Under the pieces are notes generated by a model, which was given only the letters and a program-made list of their open reading frames with translations, was not told the DNA's origin and did no database searches. Of a DNA stretch of 64,000 nucleotides, positions 43,296 through 52,385 are shown piece by piece; the first letter of the stretch is position 1, and every line of letters starts with the position of its first letter. Both the position numbers and the translations under genes were made by a program. The DNA comes from Methanoculleus sp. (GTDB taxonomy: Archaea; Halobacteriota; Methanomicrobia; Methanomicrobiales; Methanoculleaceae), in contig NZ_JAJGBK010000024.1 of assembly GCF_020696975.1 (NCBI RefSeq), positions 1 to 64,000 of the forward strand. The letters run 5' to 3'.

Positions 43296-43769
43296 ATGAC
43301 CGAGCAGAGTCGACCCCCGTTACCGCCGTTCACGTACGAGACTGCGGTACAGAAAGTTCGCATGGCCGAGGACGCCTGGAACTCCCGTGATCCGGAGAGG
43401 GTTTCGCTTGCGTACAGCCCTGACAGCGTCTGGCGCAACAGAGCGGAGTTTGTGAACGGTCGCGAGGAGATTGTCAGGTTCCTGCAGCGGAAGTGGGCGA
43501 AGGAGCTTGACTACCGCCTGATCAAGGAGGTCTGGGCGTTTCACGAGGCCCGTATCGCCGTTCGGTTCGCATACGAGTGGCACGATGATTCAGGGAACTG
43601 GTTCCGCTCCTATGGAAACGAGAACTGGGAGTTCGATGAGCATGGGCTGATGCGCCGCCGCTATGCCAGCATCAATGACCTGCCGATCGCCGAGGGGGAG
43701 CGGAAGTATCACTGGCCGCCGGGACGGCGCCCCGACGATCATCCGGGCCTCTCCGACCTGGGGTTGTAA
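43296..43769 (+). CDS. DUF1348 / NTF2-like protein
   Basis: A 157-residue SnoaL/NTF2-fold protein of DUF1348. Signature pieces are [26 protein letters not shown] split around residues 8-30, [46 protein letters not shown] and [12 protein letters not shown]. The function is unknown; the cone-shaped fold often binds small molecules. An ATG 16 codons upstream has a better ribosome site (AGAGGTG), while the ATG used here fits the family N-terminus, so the start is open. Confidence 0.82.
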   Translation: MTEQSRPPLPPFTYETAVQKVRMAEDAWNSRDPERVSLAYSPDSVWRNRAEFVNGREEIVRFLQRKWAKELDYRLIKEVWAFHEARIAVRFAYEWHDDSGNWFRSYGNENWEFDEHGLMRRRYASINDLPIAEGERKYHWPPGRRPDDHPGLSDLGL

Positions 43770-43984
43770 TCCTCCCCGGTTCCCCGGACCTCAAGGTGCA
43801 TCCGGCAGCGTGGCGCCGCTCACTCACGGCTTCGTGACCCTGATCCCGGTAGTGCGCAGGCGGTCTGCATCCCTGGTGCTGATCAGAATGGGTTCACGGC
43901 CCCGTCAGCGATGAAACGATATCCCGAATTTAAAACGGCGAATGACCGGTTCATTCTTCACCCCTCGCCCCCATACCCTCTCCA

Positions 43985-44683
43985 ATGCCCGACGACAGGG
44001 AGATCATCAGTGCGGCTCTCCGGAGAGCGCGTGAACTCGGGGCGGATGTGGCGGGTGCGGTTCCTGCGAAGAGGCTCATCGCCTGTCCTTCCGCAGTCGC
44101 GGACGGCTACCGGGGATCGCAGACGGACCGGGGGACCTACATCATCCTCGGTCTCTACCACGACCCGGCGCACCCCGAACTCGATCTCTGGGAAGCGGGC
44201 CGGGGGACGCCCGGGGACCGGATTCTCAGAGACATCGGGAGAGTACTCGGGCGCTGGCTGCATGAGACCTACGGGGTCAGGGCCCGGGTCGTCCCCTACC
44301 AGCTCGAGGACGGCGGGATCTATCTCAAAGATGCAGCCTCTCTGGCGGGCGTCGGGCGGATCGGAAAGAACAACCTCGTCCTCGTCCCGGGCTACGGGCC
44401 GAGGGTTCGGTTCCGGGCGGTCTGGGTGGATCTGGAATGCCTCGAGCCGGCGCTCCCGGAGCAAACCCTTCCCTGTGCCGGCTGTGAAGGCTGCTGCATC
44501 CATGCCTGCCCGATGGACGCATTCAGCACCGGCAGGTACAGCCGGGAGCGGTGCCTGGCGCGGATGAACGCCGATAAAACTTCAGGGAGAGGACGGATCG
44601 ATCACTGCCGTGCCTGCGAACTTGCCTGCCCTGCCCGGGATGAGGGGCGGAGCGGTCAGCCGTATCAACCGATAGAACGGTGA
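43985..44683 (+). CDS. QueG-like ferredoxin-type protein, short form
   Basis: A 232-residue protein related to epoxyqueuosine reductase and reductive dehalogenases. The N-terminal part (AVPAKRLIACPSAVADGYRG) and KDAASLAGVGRIGKNNLVL match the corrinoid-binding fold region. Two 4Fe-4S motifs follow: CAGCEGCCIHACPMDAF and CRACELACPARD. It is far shorter than QueG (about 380) because the HEAT-like C-terminus is missing. Archaea make archaeosine rather than queuosine, so tRNA queuosine is not the target; an electron-transfer or corrinoid role is inference. A small acidic protein gene follows seven bases after its stop. Confidence 0.82.
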   Translation: MPDDREIISAALRRARELGADVAGAVPAKRLIACPSAVADGYRGSQTDRGTYIILGLYHDPAHPELDLWEAGRGTPGDRILRDIGRVLGRWLHETYGVRARVVPYQLEDGGIYLKDAASLAGVGRIGKNNLVLVPGYGPRVRFRAVWVDLECLEPALPEQTLPCAGCEGCCIHACPMDAFSTGRYSRERCLARMNADKTSGRGRIDHCRACELACPARDEGRSGQPYQPIER

Positions 44684-44690
44684 CACCACC

Positions 44691-44852
44691 ATGAAAGTGC
44701 TCGTGAGAACCCCGGAGAGGGTTGAAGAAATCAGGGAATTCGATTCCGACTGGGTGATCCCCGGCGACGTCCTGGACGACGGTTCGGTCGTCCTCGAACT
44801 CTGGGACGAACTCTCGGACGACGATTACCTGGCGATGGGGTTTTACGACTGA
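44691..44852 (+). CDS. Small acidic protein, 53 residues
   Basis: A 53-residue protein beginning MKVLVRTPERVEEI and ending DDDYLAMGFYD. It starts eight bases after the QueG-like gene on the same strand, and codon use is GC3-rich like its neighbours, so it is very likely translated. It is strongly acidic, with no cysteine and no membrane segment. I recognise no family; the position suggests an accessory protein for the upstream iron-sulfur protein. Confidence 0.65.
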   Translation: MKVLVRTPERVEEIREFDSDWVIPGDVLDDGSVVLELWDELSDDDYLAMGFYD

Positions 44853-44888
44853 GCGGAGAGTCCGGGAAACCGGAGGCCACCCCGGCCG

Positions 44889-47800
44889 TCAGATCTTCCC
44901 TTCTTCAATTCTCTTGACCGCACGGGCGATCTCGGCAAAGACCCGCTCTTCGTCCACGTCGACCTCCACCCAGCTATCGGCATCGACGAAGTAGAGGTAG
45001 GGAACGACCGGCTCGCCGAGGATCTGCCTGGCCGCGTGACGGTAGATCGTCATCTGGACCGCATACTCGTCGACGCTCCCACCAGCCCCGGTCTTGTAGT
45101 CGATGAGCACCCAGACGCCGTCCGGCCGCTGTATCAGCCGGTCGATGGCTCCCTGGAACGTAAACCCATTCACCCGCGCCAAAAACGGCACCTCGCGGTG
45201 GTCGCTGACGACGTCCTGCATCAGGGGTGATGCAAGGAACTGGTCGTAGAGCACCCGGTACTCCCCTGCCCGGCCGGGATCCATGCCGTAGCGCCGTAGC
45301 ACCGCGGCAGGGTCCCGGCCGCGGAAGACCTCGTGGACGACGAGGCCGCGGATCAGGGTGTCCTCGCCGGCGGCGAACCCTGTCGGCCGTACCTCACCCG
45401 TGCCGCAGAGGTACTCCTCGACCTCGCTTGCCGAGTAGACGCACTCCTCATCGGCGGTCGGGAGAGCGCGCGCCGGAACAGCCGCCACGGTGACATCGTC
45501 CGGCAACGGGAGGTAGACCGGGGCGGTCTCCTGCATGTCGACGGGAATCGCCGCGGGGTCCAGGGTGATCGGGATGGAGAGCGCCCTGCCATCAGGGAGG
45601 GCGAGCACGGTCTCGCCCCGGGTGCAGGCCTCCTCGGAGAGGCCGAGGCAGAGCGCGAGCCAGGCCATCCGGGTCTTCCCGTCCGCGAGGGTCTTCGGGA
45701 CGGCGGCCGGCATCTCCCCGCAGAGGAGGAGGTGGTCTTTTGCCCGGGTGACTGCGACGTAGAAGAGGCGTTTGCGCTCCGCCTCCTCCTTCTGCCGGTG
45801 GTTGTCCTTGAGGATCTGGAGGATGGGCGTCTCCTCGCGTTTGTGATCGTTTGCCTGGTTCGGGATCGAGACCCCGAGCAGCAGCCCGTCCTCTACCATG
45901 ATCGTGCTCCCATCAGACCGCGGCGTCTCTCCGAGGTCGGGGAGGACGATGATCGGGAACTCGAGGCCCTTTGCGGCGTGGACCGTCATGATCGAGACGG
46001 CGTCGGCAGATGCGATCTCGAGGTGGGCGTCCCCCTCCCGCTGCGCGTCGTCGATAGAGCGCCCGAGTTCCGTGACAAAGTCCGGGAGCCCGGGCCCATC
46101 GGCCTCCCTCGCGATGGCGATCAGTTTCTCGATGTTTGCCGCGGCCTGCTCGCCCCCGGCCATCCCGCCGAAGACGACGAAGATGCCTGACTCATCGACG
46201 ATCCGGCGGAGGAGACGGGCGGGCGGGAGCCTGCGGGAGAGTGAGAGCCAGCCATTGAGGGTTGCCGCCGCAGGTTCCGCCGCGGTCTGCAGCCGCTCCC
46301 AGAGGGAAGTCCCCGGCGCCCGCGCGATATGGTAAAGCCGGGTGTCGGAGAACCCGAAATAGGGTGACCGCAAGAGGCCGTAGAGCGCCGCATCGTCCAG
46401 TTCGTTTACGAGGAACCGGAGGATGTTGTAGATGTCGTAGACCTCCTGGCGCTCGTAAAACCCGAGGCCCGCGTGGACGTGGTAGGGGACGCCGTAGCGC
46501 TCGAGCGCCCACTCGTAGTAGGCGAGGTTCGTCCGCCGTTCGAGGAGGATGGCGACGTCGCCGTACCCGGCCGGCCGGGATTCTCCATTCTCATAAACCC
46601 GCTTCTCCCCCCGCTCGACGACGGCGCGGATCTTTCTTGCCGCCATCTCCGCTTCCGCCCGGCGGCCAGCTGCCCGCTCTTTGATCCTCGGGCAGAGGAG
46701 GAGTTCGACCGAGCCGGTATCATCGCGCCGGTTCGCGGATAGCGGCTCATACAGAAACTCCCACGGGTATTCGGGCTCCGCCATCAGTGCGCCGAAGATG
46801 GCGTTCGTGAACCCGACGATCTCGGGCGTGCTGCGGAAGTTGACGTCGAGCGCGATCGTTTCCCCGCCGAGATCCTGCTCGATCAGGTCGCGGGTATACG
46901 AAAACTGCGTCACGTCGGCCTCCCGGAAGAGGTAGATGGACTGTTTCGGGTCGCCGACGACAAAGAGATTCGCGGGATCCCGGTCGGGGTCGCCGAGGAC
47001 GGCGCGGAGGATGGCGATCTGGACGGGATCGGTGTCCTGGAACTCATCGACAAGGACGAAGCGGAATCGGTCCCGGAAGTGCGCCGTGAGGATATCCTCG
47101 CGGTCACGGAAGAGTCGATGGGTCCGATTCACCAGGTCGTCGAAGTCGAGGGCATTTCGCCGCCTCTTCTCCGCCTCCACCGCTTCCAGGAAGGCCCTGA
47201 AGACCGCCCCCAGGTCGCGGAGGAAGTCGAGCGTCGCCCGGGTGAAGGGGTCCGCCGGGTCGATGGCGAGCGTACAGGCTCCGGCGCGGTCTTTGATGCA
47301 CCCATCGAGGTTCCGGTAGGCCGCCCGGAGGCGCTCAAGGTCGTCCCCAACCCAGTTCGCCTTCCGTCCCATGTTCGCCCGGAATCGCGGGTCTTTGTGG
47401 ACCTCGGCAATCGCGGCGACCGTTCCGGCAAGGCAGGGCTCGATCGCGCGGAGGTAGGCCCCTGCCGGGTCACGCTCTCCGGGGTAGCGGGCGGCAAGGT
47501 CCTGGAGCGTCTCAAGCGAGGGGGCGGCACGGTTGAGGAAGGCCACAAGGGCTTCCGCCCGGTGCTGCTCCACGGCCGTCCGCCAGGCGTCGAGCACTTC
47601 TTCCTCGTTCTCTTTGAGAGCGGCAAAGAACGCCTCCGCAGCCTCCCGGCGCGAGTACAACCGTTCGAGATAGGTCTTGAGTTCGTAAGGCCCGACCGCC
47701 CGGAGGGCGCCGATCACCGCGTCCCGGCACGTTGCGGGCGGGTTGCCGTGGATGAGGTTCTCTATCACCTCCTCCCTGAGCCGGAATGCCTCCTGTTCGT

Positions 47801-48152
47801 CGAGGACGGCGAAGGCCGGTCCTACATTGGCCTCAATGGGAAACTCGCGGAGGACGGAGGCGCAGAAGGAGTGGAAGGTCGATATCTTCGCCCACAAGAA
47901 CTCGTCGCGGATCGTGTCCCACCGTTCGCCCTCCTTCTCCGCGATAGCCTGGCGGACCCGTACCTTCATCTCGCCGGCCGCCTTCTCGGTGAAGGTCAGA
48001 GCGAGGATCTTCCCGACATCGACGCGGGCCTCGAGCAGGTTGAGGTACTTCTGCACAAGGACGTGCGTCTTTCCCGTCCCCGCCCCTGCCGTGACACATT
48101 TGCTCACCGAGTGGTCGAGCGCTGCCTGTCGCTGGCGTTCAGTCAGTCCCAT
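44889..48152 (-). CDS. addA: AddA-like helicase-nuclease
   Basis: A 1087-residue UvrD/Rep-type superfamily 1 helicase with a RecB-like nuclease domain. Q-motif LTERQRQAAL, Walker A TAGAGTGKTHVL (near residue 22-33), ALTFTEKAAGEMK, STFHSF, VLVDEFQDTDPVQ, VGDPKQSIYLFREAD, SIMTVHAAKGLEFP and FYVAVTRAKDHL are all intact. At the C-terminus the PD-(D/E)XK nuclease shows GAIDRL, LIDYKTG and a later QMTIYRHA. It unwinds and trims double-strand ends for recombination. The start overlaps the AddB-like gene by 14 bases. AddAB is a bacterial system; archaea normally use Mre11-Rad50-HerA-NurA, so acquisition from bacteria is likely. Confidence 0.9.
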   Translation of the reverse strand: MGLTERQRQAALDHSVSKCVTAGAGTGKTHVLVQKYLNLLEARVDVGKILALTFTEKAAGEMKVRVRQAIAEKEGERWDTIRDEFLWAKISTFHSFCASVLREFPIEANVGPAFAVLDEQEAFRLREEVIENLIHGNPPATCRDAVIGALRAVGPYELKTYLERLYSRREAAEAFFAALKENEEEVLDAWRTAVEQHRAEALVAFLNRAAPSLETLQDLAARYPGERDPAGAYLRAIEPCLAGTVAAIAEVHKDPRFRANMGRKANWVGDDLERLRAAYRNLDGCIKDRAGACTLAIDPADPFTRATLDFLRDLGAVFRAFLEAVEAEKRRRNALDFDDLVNRTHRLFRDREDILTAHFRDRFRFVLVDEFQDTDPVQIAILRAVLGDPDRDPANLFVVGDPKQSIYLFREADVTQFSYTRDLIEQDLGGETIALDVNFRSTPEIVGFTNAIFGALMAEPEYPWEFLYEPLSANRRDDTGSVELLLCPRIKERAAGRRAEAEMAARKIRAVVERGEKRVYENGESRPAGYGDVAILLERRTNLAYYEWALERYGVPYHVHAGLGFYERQEVYDIYNILRFLVNELDDAALYGLLRSPYFGFSDTRLYHIARAPGTSLWERLQTAAEPAAATLNGWLSLSRRLPPARLLRRIVDESGIFVVFGGMAGGEQAAANIEKLIAIAREADGPGLPDFVTELGRSIDDAQREGDAHLEIASADAVSIMTVHAAKGLEFPIIVLPDLGETPRSDGSTIMVEDGLLLGVSIPNQANDHKREETPILQILKDNHRQKEEAERKRLFYVAVTRAKDHLLLCGEMPAAVPKTLADGKTRMAWLALCLGLSEEACTRGETVLALPDGRALSIPITLDPAAIPVDMQETAPVYLPLPDDVTVAAVPARALPTADEECVYSASEVEEYLCGTGEVRPTGFAAGEDTLIRGLVVHEVFRGRDPAAVLRRYGMDPGRAGEYRVLYDQFLASPLMQDVVSDHREVPFLARVNGFTFQGAIDRLIQRPDGVWVLIDYKTGAGGSVDEYAVQMTIYRHAARQILGEPVVPYLYFVDADSWVEVDVDEERVFAEIARAVKRIEEGKI

Positions 48153-51100
48153 CGGGCATCACCCCCTCGGCCGCGGCAAGCAGCCGTAAGGCGTCGAACC
48201 GGCAGATTGTCTTATAGCCGCAGTAGGCCGGGCAGGGGCCTGCATCCGACCGGGGCGGGAAGCATCCACTGCGTATCCCGGCGAGGTAGTCCTGCACCCG
48301 GGAGAGAGTGATCCTGACCAGATCCTGGACGTCCTCGACGCTGTTTCTCTGCGAACCCGGGAAGCAGGCGAAGCAGTCCTTTAGCCCCGAGTCCCAGAAG
48401 ACCGGCTGGTTCCGGACCTCCCCGCGCCGGAGGGTGTAGTAGGTACCTCCAACGCCCTCCATCCCGGTCAGGGTCTCGACCGCCCTGAGATAGAGAGGGA
48501 GCTGGAGCGCTCTCCCCGCCACAATATCCTTGAGTTTGTGGTGAGAGGTGCCTGTCTTGTAATCGGTGATCATGAACCGCCCGTCAGGCATGACGTCGAC
48601 CCGGTCGACCCTGCCCCGCAGGCGCAGGATCCCGTCACCGAGCGGAATCGCGACCGCGTCGGGTATCGAGACGGGGTCGACCTCCCCTGGCACCACCGGG
48701 AGGCCGAACGAGACCTCGAAGGCCTGCGGGACGAAGCGGGAAGCCGCGTTCTCCGCCTCATGCCGGAGGAACCGCTCAAGGAGGCCCCTGCCCGCCGCGG
48801 GCGACCCGAGGAGGTGCTCCTTATCCGCGACCCATGCCGGGCTCTCGAAGCCGAACCGGTCTGCCTCCTCCCGGCCGCCGTCGAGGATCCGCCGGAGGGC
48901 GTCCGGGTAGCACGCCTCGGTGACCGGGCCGTTGCCGTCGCCCTTCCAGGCGGCGTAGAACCGGTAGGCGATCCTGTGGACGAGAGCCCCCCGCTCCTGT
49001 GCCGTCAGGTCGGGATCGGGCTCGGGGAGCGGCGCAAGCCCGAGGACCCGTTCCAGGTAGAACCGGAACGGGCAGTCAGCGTAGGTCTCGAGCGCCGTCG
49101 GGGAGAAGACGGCCCCTTCGCCGAACTGTTCTGCGAGCGCCGCAGCGATTGCCGGGTCGCCGTCGAGCATGCTGTCATACGGGGAGTTGTAGCCGCCCTT
49201 CCGGTGGTAGTTCTCGATGTTGAGCCGGTGGATGGCCTCGCGGACCGTGAGTCCCGGCGGCATCCCGGCCGGCACTTCACCGCAGGCGAGGAGGGCGCCG
49301 GCCCGCCGGGCGGAAGCGACCTTCGAGGCCGAAAAGTCTTCGCTCCCCCACACAGCCGGGGAGAAGGTCCCCTGGACGGCGTCGACGAACCCGGAACGGA
49401 CCAGTGGTGCCGCACCGTCGGCCGTGGGGTAACTCAGGTAGAGCCGTCTCCGGCCGGCAAGGAGGGCCGCGACGAAATGGTAGCGCTCCTCTCTGAGAAT
49501 CTCCTCTTTCGATCGCGTCGGAAGGCGCCGGGTCTCGGCATCGGTGGTGAACGGGAGACGGGTGGTGAGCCGGGGCATCGCGCCCTCGATGAGGCCGCCG
49601 ATGAAGAGGTAGGGGACAGCGAGGTGTGCAATCTTACGGATGCCGACCACCCGGACGGCGTTAGCCTGCCGTCGCCGTCCGGTCCTGGTCCCGGTGAGGA
49701 GGAGCGCGAGAAGGGAGGAGAACTCCGCAAGCGGCATCCTCTCATCCGGGAGCAGCGGGGCGAGGCGGTCGAGAGCTGCGAGGGTCTCCGTAAACCCCCG
49801 GAGGTCACGGGCCTCGTCCTCGAGAAGTTCGGGATCGCCTTCCGTCGGTATTGCCGGGGCCTGCCACGTGTCAAGAAGCAAGCGGTAGGCCGCGAGGTGC
49901 TCCCGGATCGTTCTGGTTCCCTCGAGCGCCGAGAGATCAGCAATGACCTCCCTGACCCTGTCCCGCGTCGCCTCGACGGCGGCGATCTTTGCTATCAGCC
50001 GGGCTCTCGCGGCTTCCGGCGTATCCGGCCTTGCCCTCTCCTCTTCGAGGGTGCGGGCGAGCGCCGTGAACCGCTCGTCCCAGGCAGCCGCCCCGGCGGT
50101 GATCCGGGCATCACGGGAGAGGATATCAATCTCGCAGCCCCCGACGTTCAACAGGTACGGAGAGGTCGTGAGGGCGACGACGTCCTCCCGTCGGTAGCCG
50201 CGGGCCGGGACGGTGAGGGCCGAGAGAAGTGTCTGGACGAGCGGCGATGCGGAGAGCGGCCGGCCGACGGATGCAACATACGGGATCCCGAAGTCGGGAA
50301 AGACCTCCTCCACATAGGGCGCCGCCGTATCGGGGTCGGGGAACGCGACCGCGATCTCGTCCGGCCGGACTCCGGCGACAAACAGGTCGTGGATCTCCTG
50401 GGCGATCGCCCGGACCTCGTCGAGCCGGTCCCGCCGTTCTGCGATGCGGATGAACTCCCCGCAGTCCACGGGCTCCCGATGGGCGAAAAGCCCGGCAAGC
50501 CGTGAAGGACGGTCGTCTGCCGCACCCCCGGAGATGACCGTATCCGGGTGCAGCCATTCACCGTCGTCCGAGAAGACCGCAGGGTTCGGGGCATACGGCA
50601 TCGAGTAGTGGAACTCTTCCGCCCCATCCCGCAGGGCAAGGAGCAGGTCCCGCTCAAGCGGCATCGGCTCGAAGAGCCCGTAAACATAGACCGTCCGGAA
50701 CCCCCCGCCCGCGTCGGCGAGCAGCCGGACTGCCCGGGCAACGAGCGTGCTCTCGTCGACAAGACCATGCCCGTCGAGGAACCGGAGGTAGGTATCGAGG
50801 AGATGGGCGATCTCGGCGCTTTTTTCGCTTGCAAGGTCGCCGAGGGCGGCCGGGTAGTTGACCTTCCGCATAATGAGGACGGAAAAGAGCGTCGCAAGTT
50901 CCTCGACGGTCCCGGGACCGTCAAGGAGCGGGTACCGGCCGGCGGCAAGCAGCCGGGTGAGGATGAGCCGGGACTCTGTCCCGGAGATCAGCGTCTCCGA
51001 AACCGCATAATCGTCAAAGACCTTCCTGGCGAACCCCTGGAGGGTCGTGATCGTGTCGCCGACGATGGCGACACTCCCCTCGCCGAGACGGCGGACGACC

Positions 51101-51234
51101 CACCGGGCGAGGTGGGAGGTCGGGACGATGAGGAGGGTACCGAACGGGTCGCAGGCAGCGGCTTTCTGAAACTTTGTGACGAACGCATCGAGACCCTCTC
51201 CGGGCAACTGGCGGTATAAAACGGCGGGGGACAT
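48139..51234 (-). CDS. addB: AddB-like nuclease with iron-sulfur cysteines
   Basis: A 1031-residue partner of the AddA-like helicase. The N-terminal half follows the SF1 helicase fold but lacks Walker A (LLIVPTSHLARWVVRR in its place), as in AddB. The C-terminal nuclease has GRVDRVD, FMITDYKTG and LQLPLYLRAVE. The iron-sulfur staple of this family is visible: one cysteine in TYADCPFRFYLERVLGL and three in GPCPAYCGYKTICRFD. It would form the DNA-end processing complex with the downstream gene, which it overlaps. No second AddA-like ORF or Chi-like factor is in view. Confidence 0.87.
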   Translation of the reverse strand: MSPAVLYRQLPGEGLDAFVTKFQKAAACDPFGTLLIVPTSHLARWVVRRLGEGSVAIVGDTITTLQGFARKVFDDYAVSETLISGTESRLILTRLLAAGRYPLLDGPGTVEELATLFSVLIMRKVNYPAALGDLASEKSAEIAHLLDTYLRFLDGHGLVDESTLVARAVRLLADAGGGFRTVYVYGLFEPMPLERDLLLALRDGAEEFHYSMPYAPNPAVFSDDGEWLHPDTVISGGAADDRPSRLAGLFAHREPVDCGEFIRIAERRDRLDEVRAIAQEIHDLFVAGVRPDEIAVAFPDPDTAAPYVEEVFPDFGIPYVASVGRPLSASPLVQTLLSALTVPARGYRREDVVALTTSPYLLNVGGCEIDILSRDARITAGAAAWDERFTALARTLEEERARPDTPEAARARLIAKIAAVEATRDRVREVIADLSALEGTRTIREHLAAYRLLLDTWQAPAIPTEGDPELLEDEARDLRGFTETLAALDRLAPLLPDERMPLAEFSSLLALLLTGTRTGRRRQANAVRVVGIRKIAHLAVPYLFIGGLIEGAMPRLTTRLPFTTDAETRRLPTRSKEEILREERYHFVAALLAGRRRLYLSYPTADGAAPLVRSGFVDAVQGTFSPAVWGSEDFSASKVASARRAGALLACGEVPAGMPPGLTVREAIHRLNIENYHRKGGYNSPYDSMLDGDPAIAAALAEQFGEGAVFSPTALETYADCPFRFYLERVLGLAPLPEPDPDLTAQERGALVHRIAYRFYAAWKGDGNGPVTEACYPDALRRILDGGREEADRFGFESPAWVADKEHLLGSPAAGRGLLERFLRHEAENAASRFVPQAFEVSFGLPVVPGEVDPVSIPDAVAIPLGDGILRLRGRVDRVDVMPDGRFMITDYKTGTSHHKLKDIVAGRALQLPLYLRAVETLTGMEGVGGTYYTLRRGEVRNQPVFWDSGLKDCFACFPGSQRNSVEDVQDLVRITLSRVQDYLAGIRSGCFPPRSDAGPCPAYCGYKTICRFDALRLLAAAEGVMPDGTD

Positions 51235-51343
51235 CCGGCAATCTCTCCTGGTGAGAGATTGGTGATGGAGGAGGGATGAGGGTTGTTATTTGGATCGGCA
51301 CAAACCGGAACTGTCTTCGCCGAAGGCTGCCTGAAAGAACACC

Positions 51344-52276
51344 ATGGAAAGGATCGAGCGCTACCGCGGCTGCCTGCTCGGCCTCGCCGCCGGCGACGCG
51401 CTCGGGACACCAGTCGAGTTCCGGCCGCCCGGGACGTTTGCGCCCGTCACCGGGATGGTCGGCGGCGGATACCATAACCTCAAGCCCGGAGAGTGGACCG
51501 ACGACACGTCCCTCGCCCTCTGCCTCGCCGAGAGCCTGATCGAGAAGAAGGGGTTTGACCCCGTCGATCAGCTGGAGCGCTACGTGCGCTGGTACAGGGA
51601 GGGACACCTCTCGAGCACGGGGACCTGCTTTGATATCGGGACGACGACCAGGAGTGCGCTCGAGCGGTTCATGCTCTCCCGGGAGCCCTTCCCGGGGCTG
51701 ACCGACGAGCGATCGGCGGGCAACGGGTCCCTGATGCGGCTCTGCCCGGTCCCGATGTTCTACGCCGCCGATCCCGCCCGGGCAATCGAGATCTCCGGGG
51801 AGAGTTCGCGGACGACGCACGCACTCCGGGTGGTCGTCGATGCCTGCCGGTTCTTCGGGGGGCTGATCGTCGGAGCCCTTGCCGGTGCGCCGAGAGAGGT
51901 GCTGCTTTCGGAACGCTACTCCCCGCTCCCGGGCTACTGGGAGGAGCACCCGCTCGCCGGCGAGGTTGATGCGGTCGCGGCGGGGTCCTACCTCCACAAA
52001 GAACCGCCCGAGATTCGGGGGCGGGGCTACGCCGTTGCCTCGCTTGAGGCGGCGCTCTGGGCGTTCAGCAGGAGCAGCACGTTTGAAGAAGGATGCCTTC
52101 TCGCGGTGAACCTCGGGGAGGACGCCGATACCACCGCGGCGATCTACGGGCAGCTTGCCGGGGCGTATTACGGGGCGTCCGCGATACCGCAGGCGTGGCT
52201 GGACTGTCTTGCAGAGCGGGCCCTCATCGAGTCGTATGCCGGGGGGCTGATACGCTGTAGTGACGTCTGCGTGTGA
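51344..52276 (+). CDS. ADP-ribosylglycohydrolase (DraG family)
   Basis: A 310-residue all-helical hydrolase with a dimetal site. Ligands are visible in [36 protein letters not shown] and the C-terminal [22 protein letters not shown]. It removes ADP-ribose from proteins or small molecules. No ADP-ribosyltransferase (DraT-like) or nitrogenase gene is adjacent, so the target is unclear. It is divergent from the AddB-like gene with about 110 bases between them, so co-regulation with DNA repair is possible but unsupported. Confidence 0.9.
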   Translation: MERIERYRGCLLGLAAGDALGTPVEFRPPGTFAPVTGMVGGGYHNLKPGEWTDDTSLALCLAESLIEKKGFDPVDQLERYVRWYREGHLSSTGTCFDIGTTTRSALERFMLSREPFPGLTDERSAGNGSLMRLCPVPMFYAADPARAIEISGESSRTTHALRVVVDACRFFGGLIVGALAGAPREVLLSERYSPLPGYWEEHPLAGEVDAVAAGSYLHKEPPEIRGRGYAVASLEAALWAFSRSSTFEEGCLLAVNLGEDADTTAAIYGQLAGAYYGASAIPQAWLDCLAERALIESYAGGLIRCSDVCV

Positions 52277-52385
52277 ATGATGAAGAGACCGCCGTGATGC
52301 TCGACCAATCAGGGGCGCACGGGTTCCTCATCACAGCCCTGGACGTCGAGGCACATCTCCGCGACCGCCAGCCCGAAACGTCGTC

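Noticed and set aside
48538-50505. Open frame of 655 codons on the plus strand
   Set aside because: It is the antisense shadow of the AddB-like gene; it has no domain motifs and reflects high GC3.
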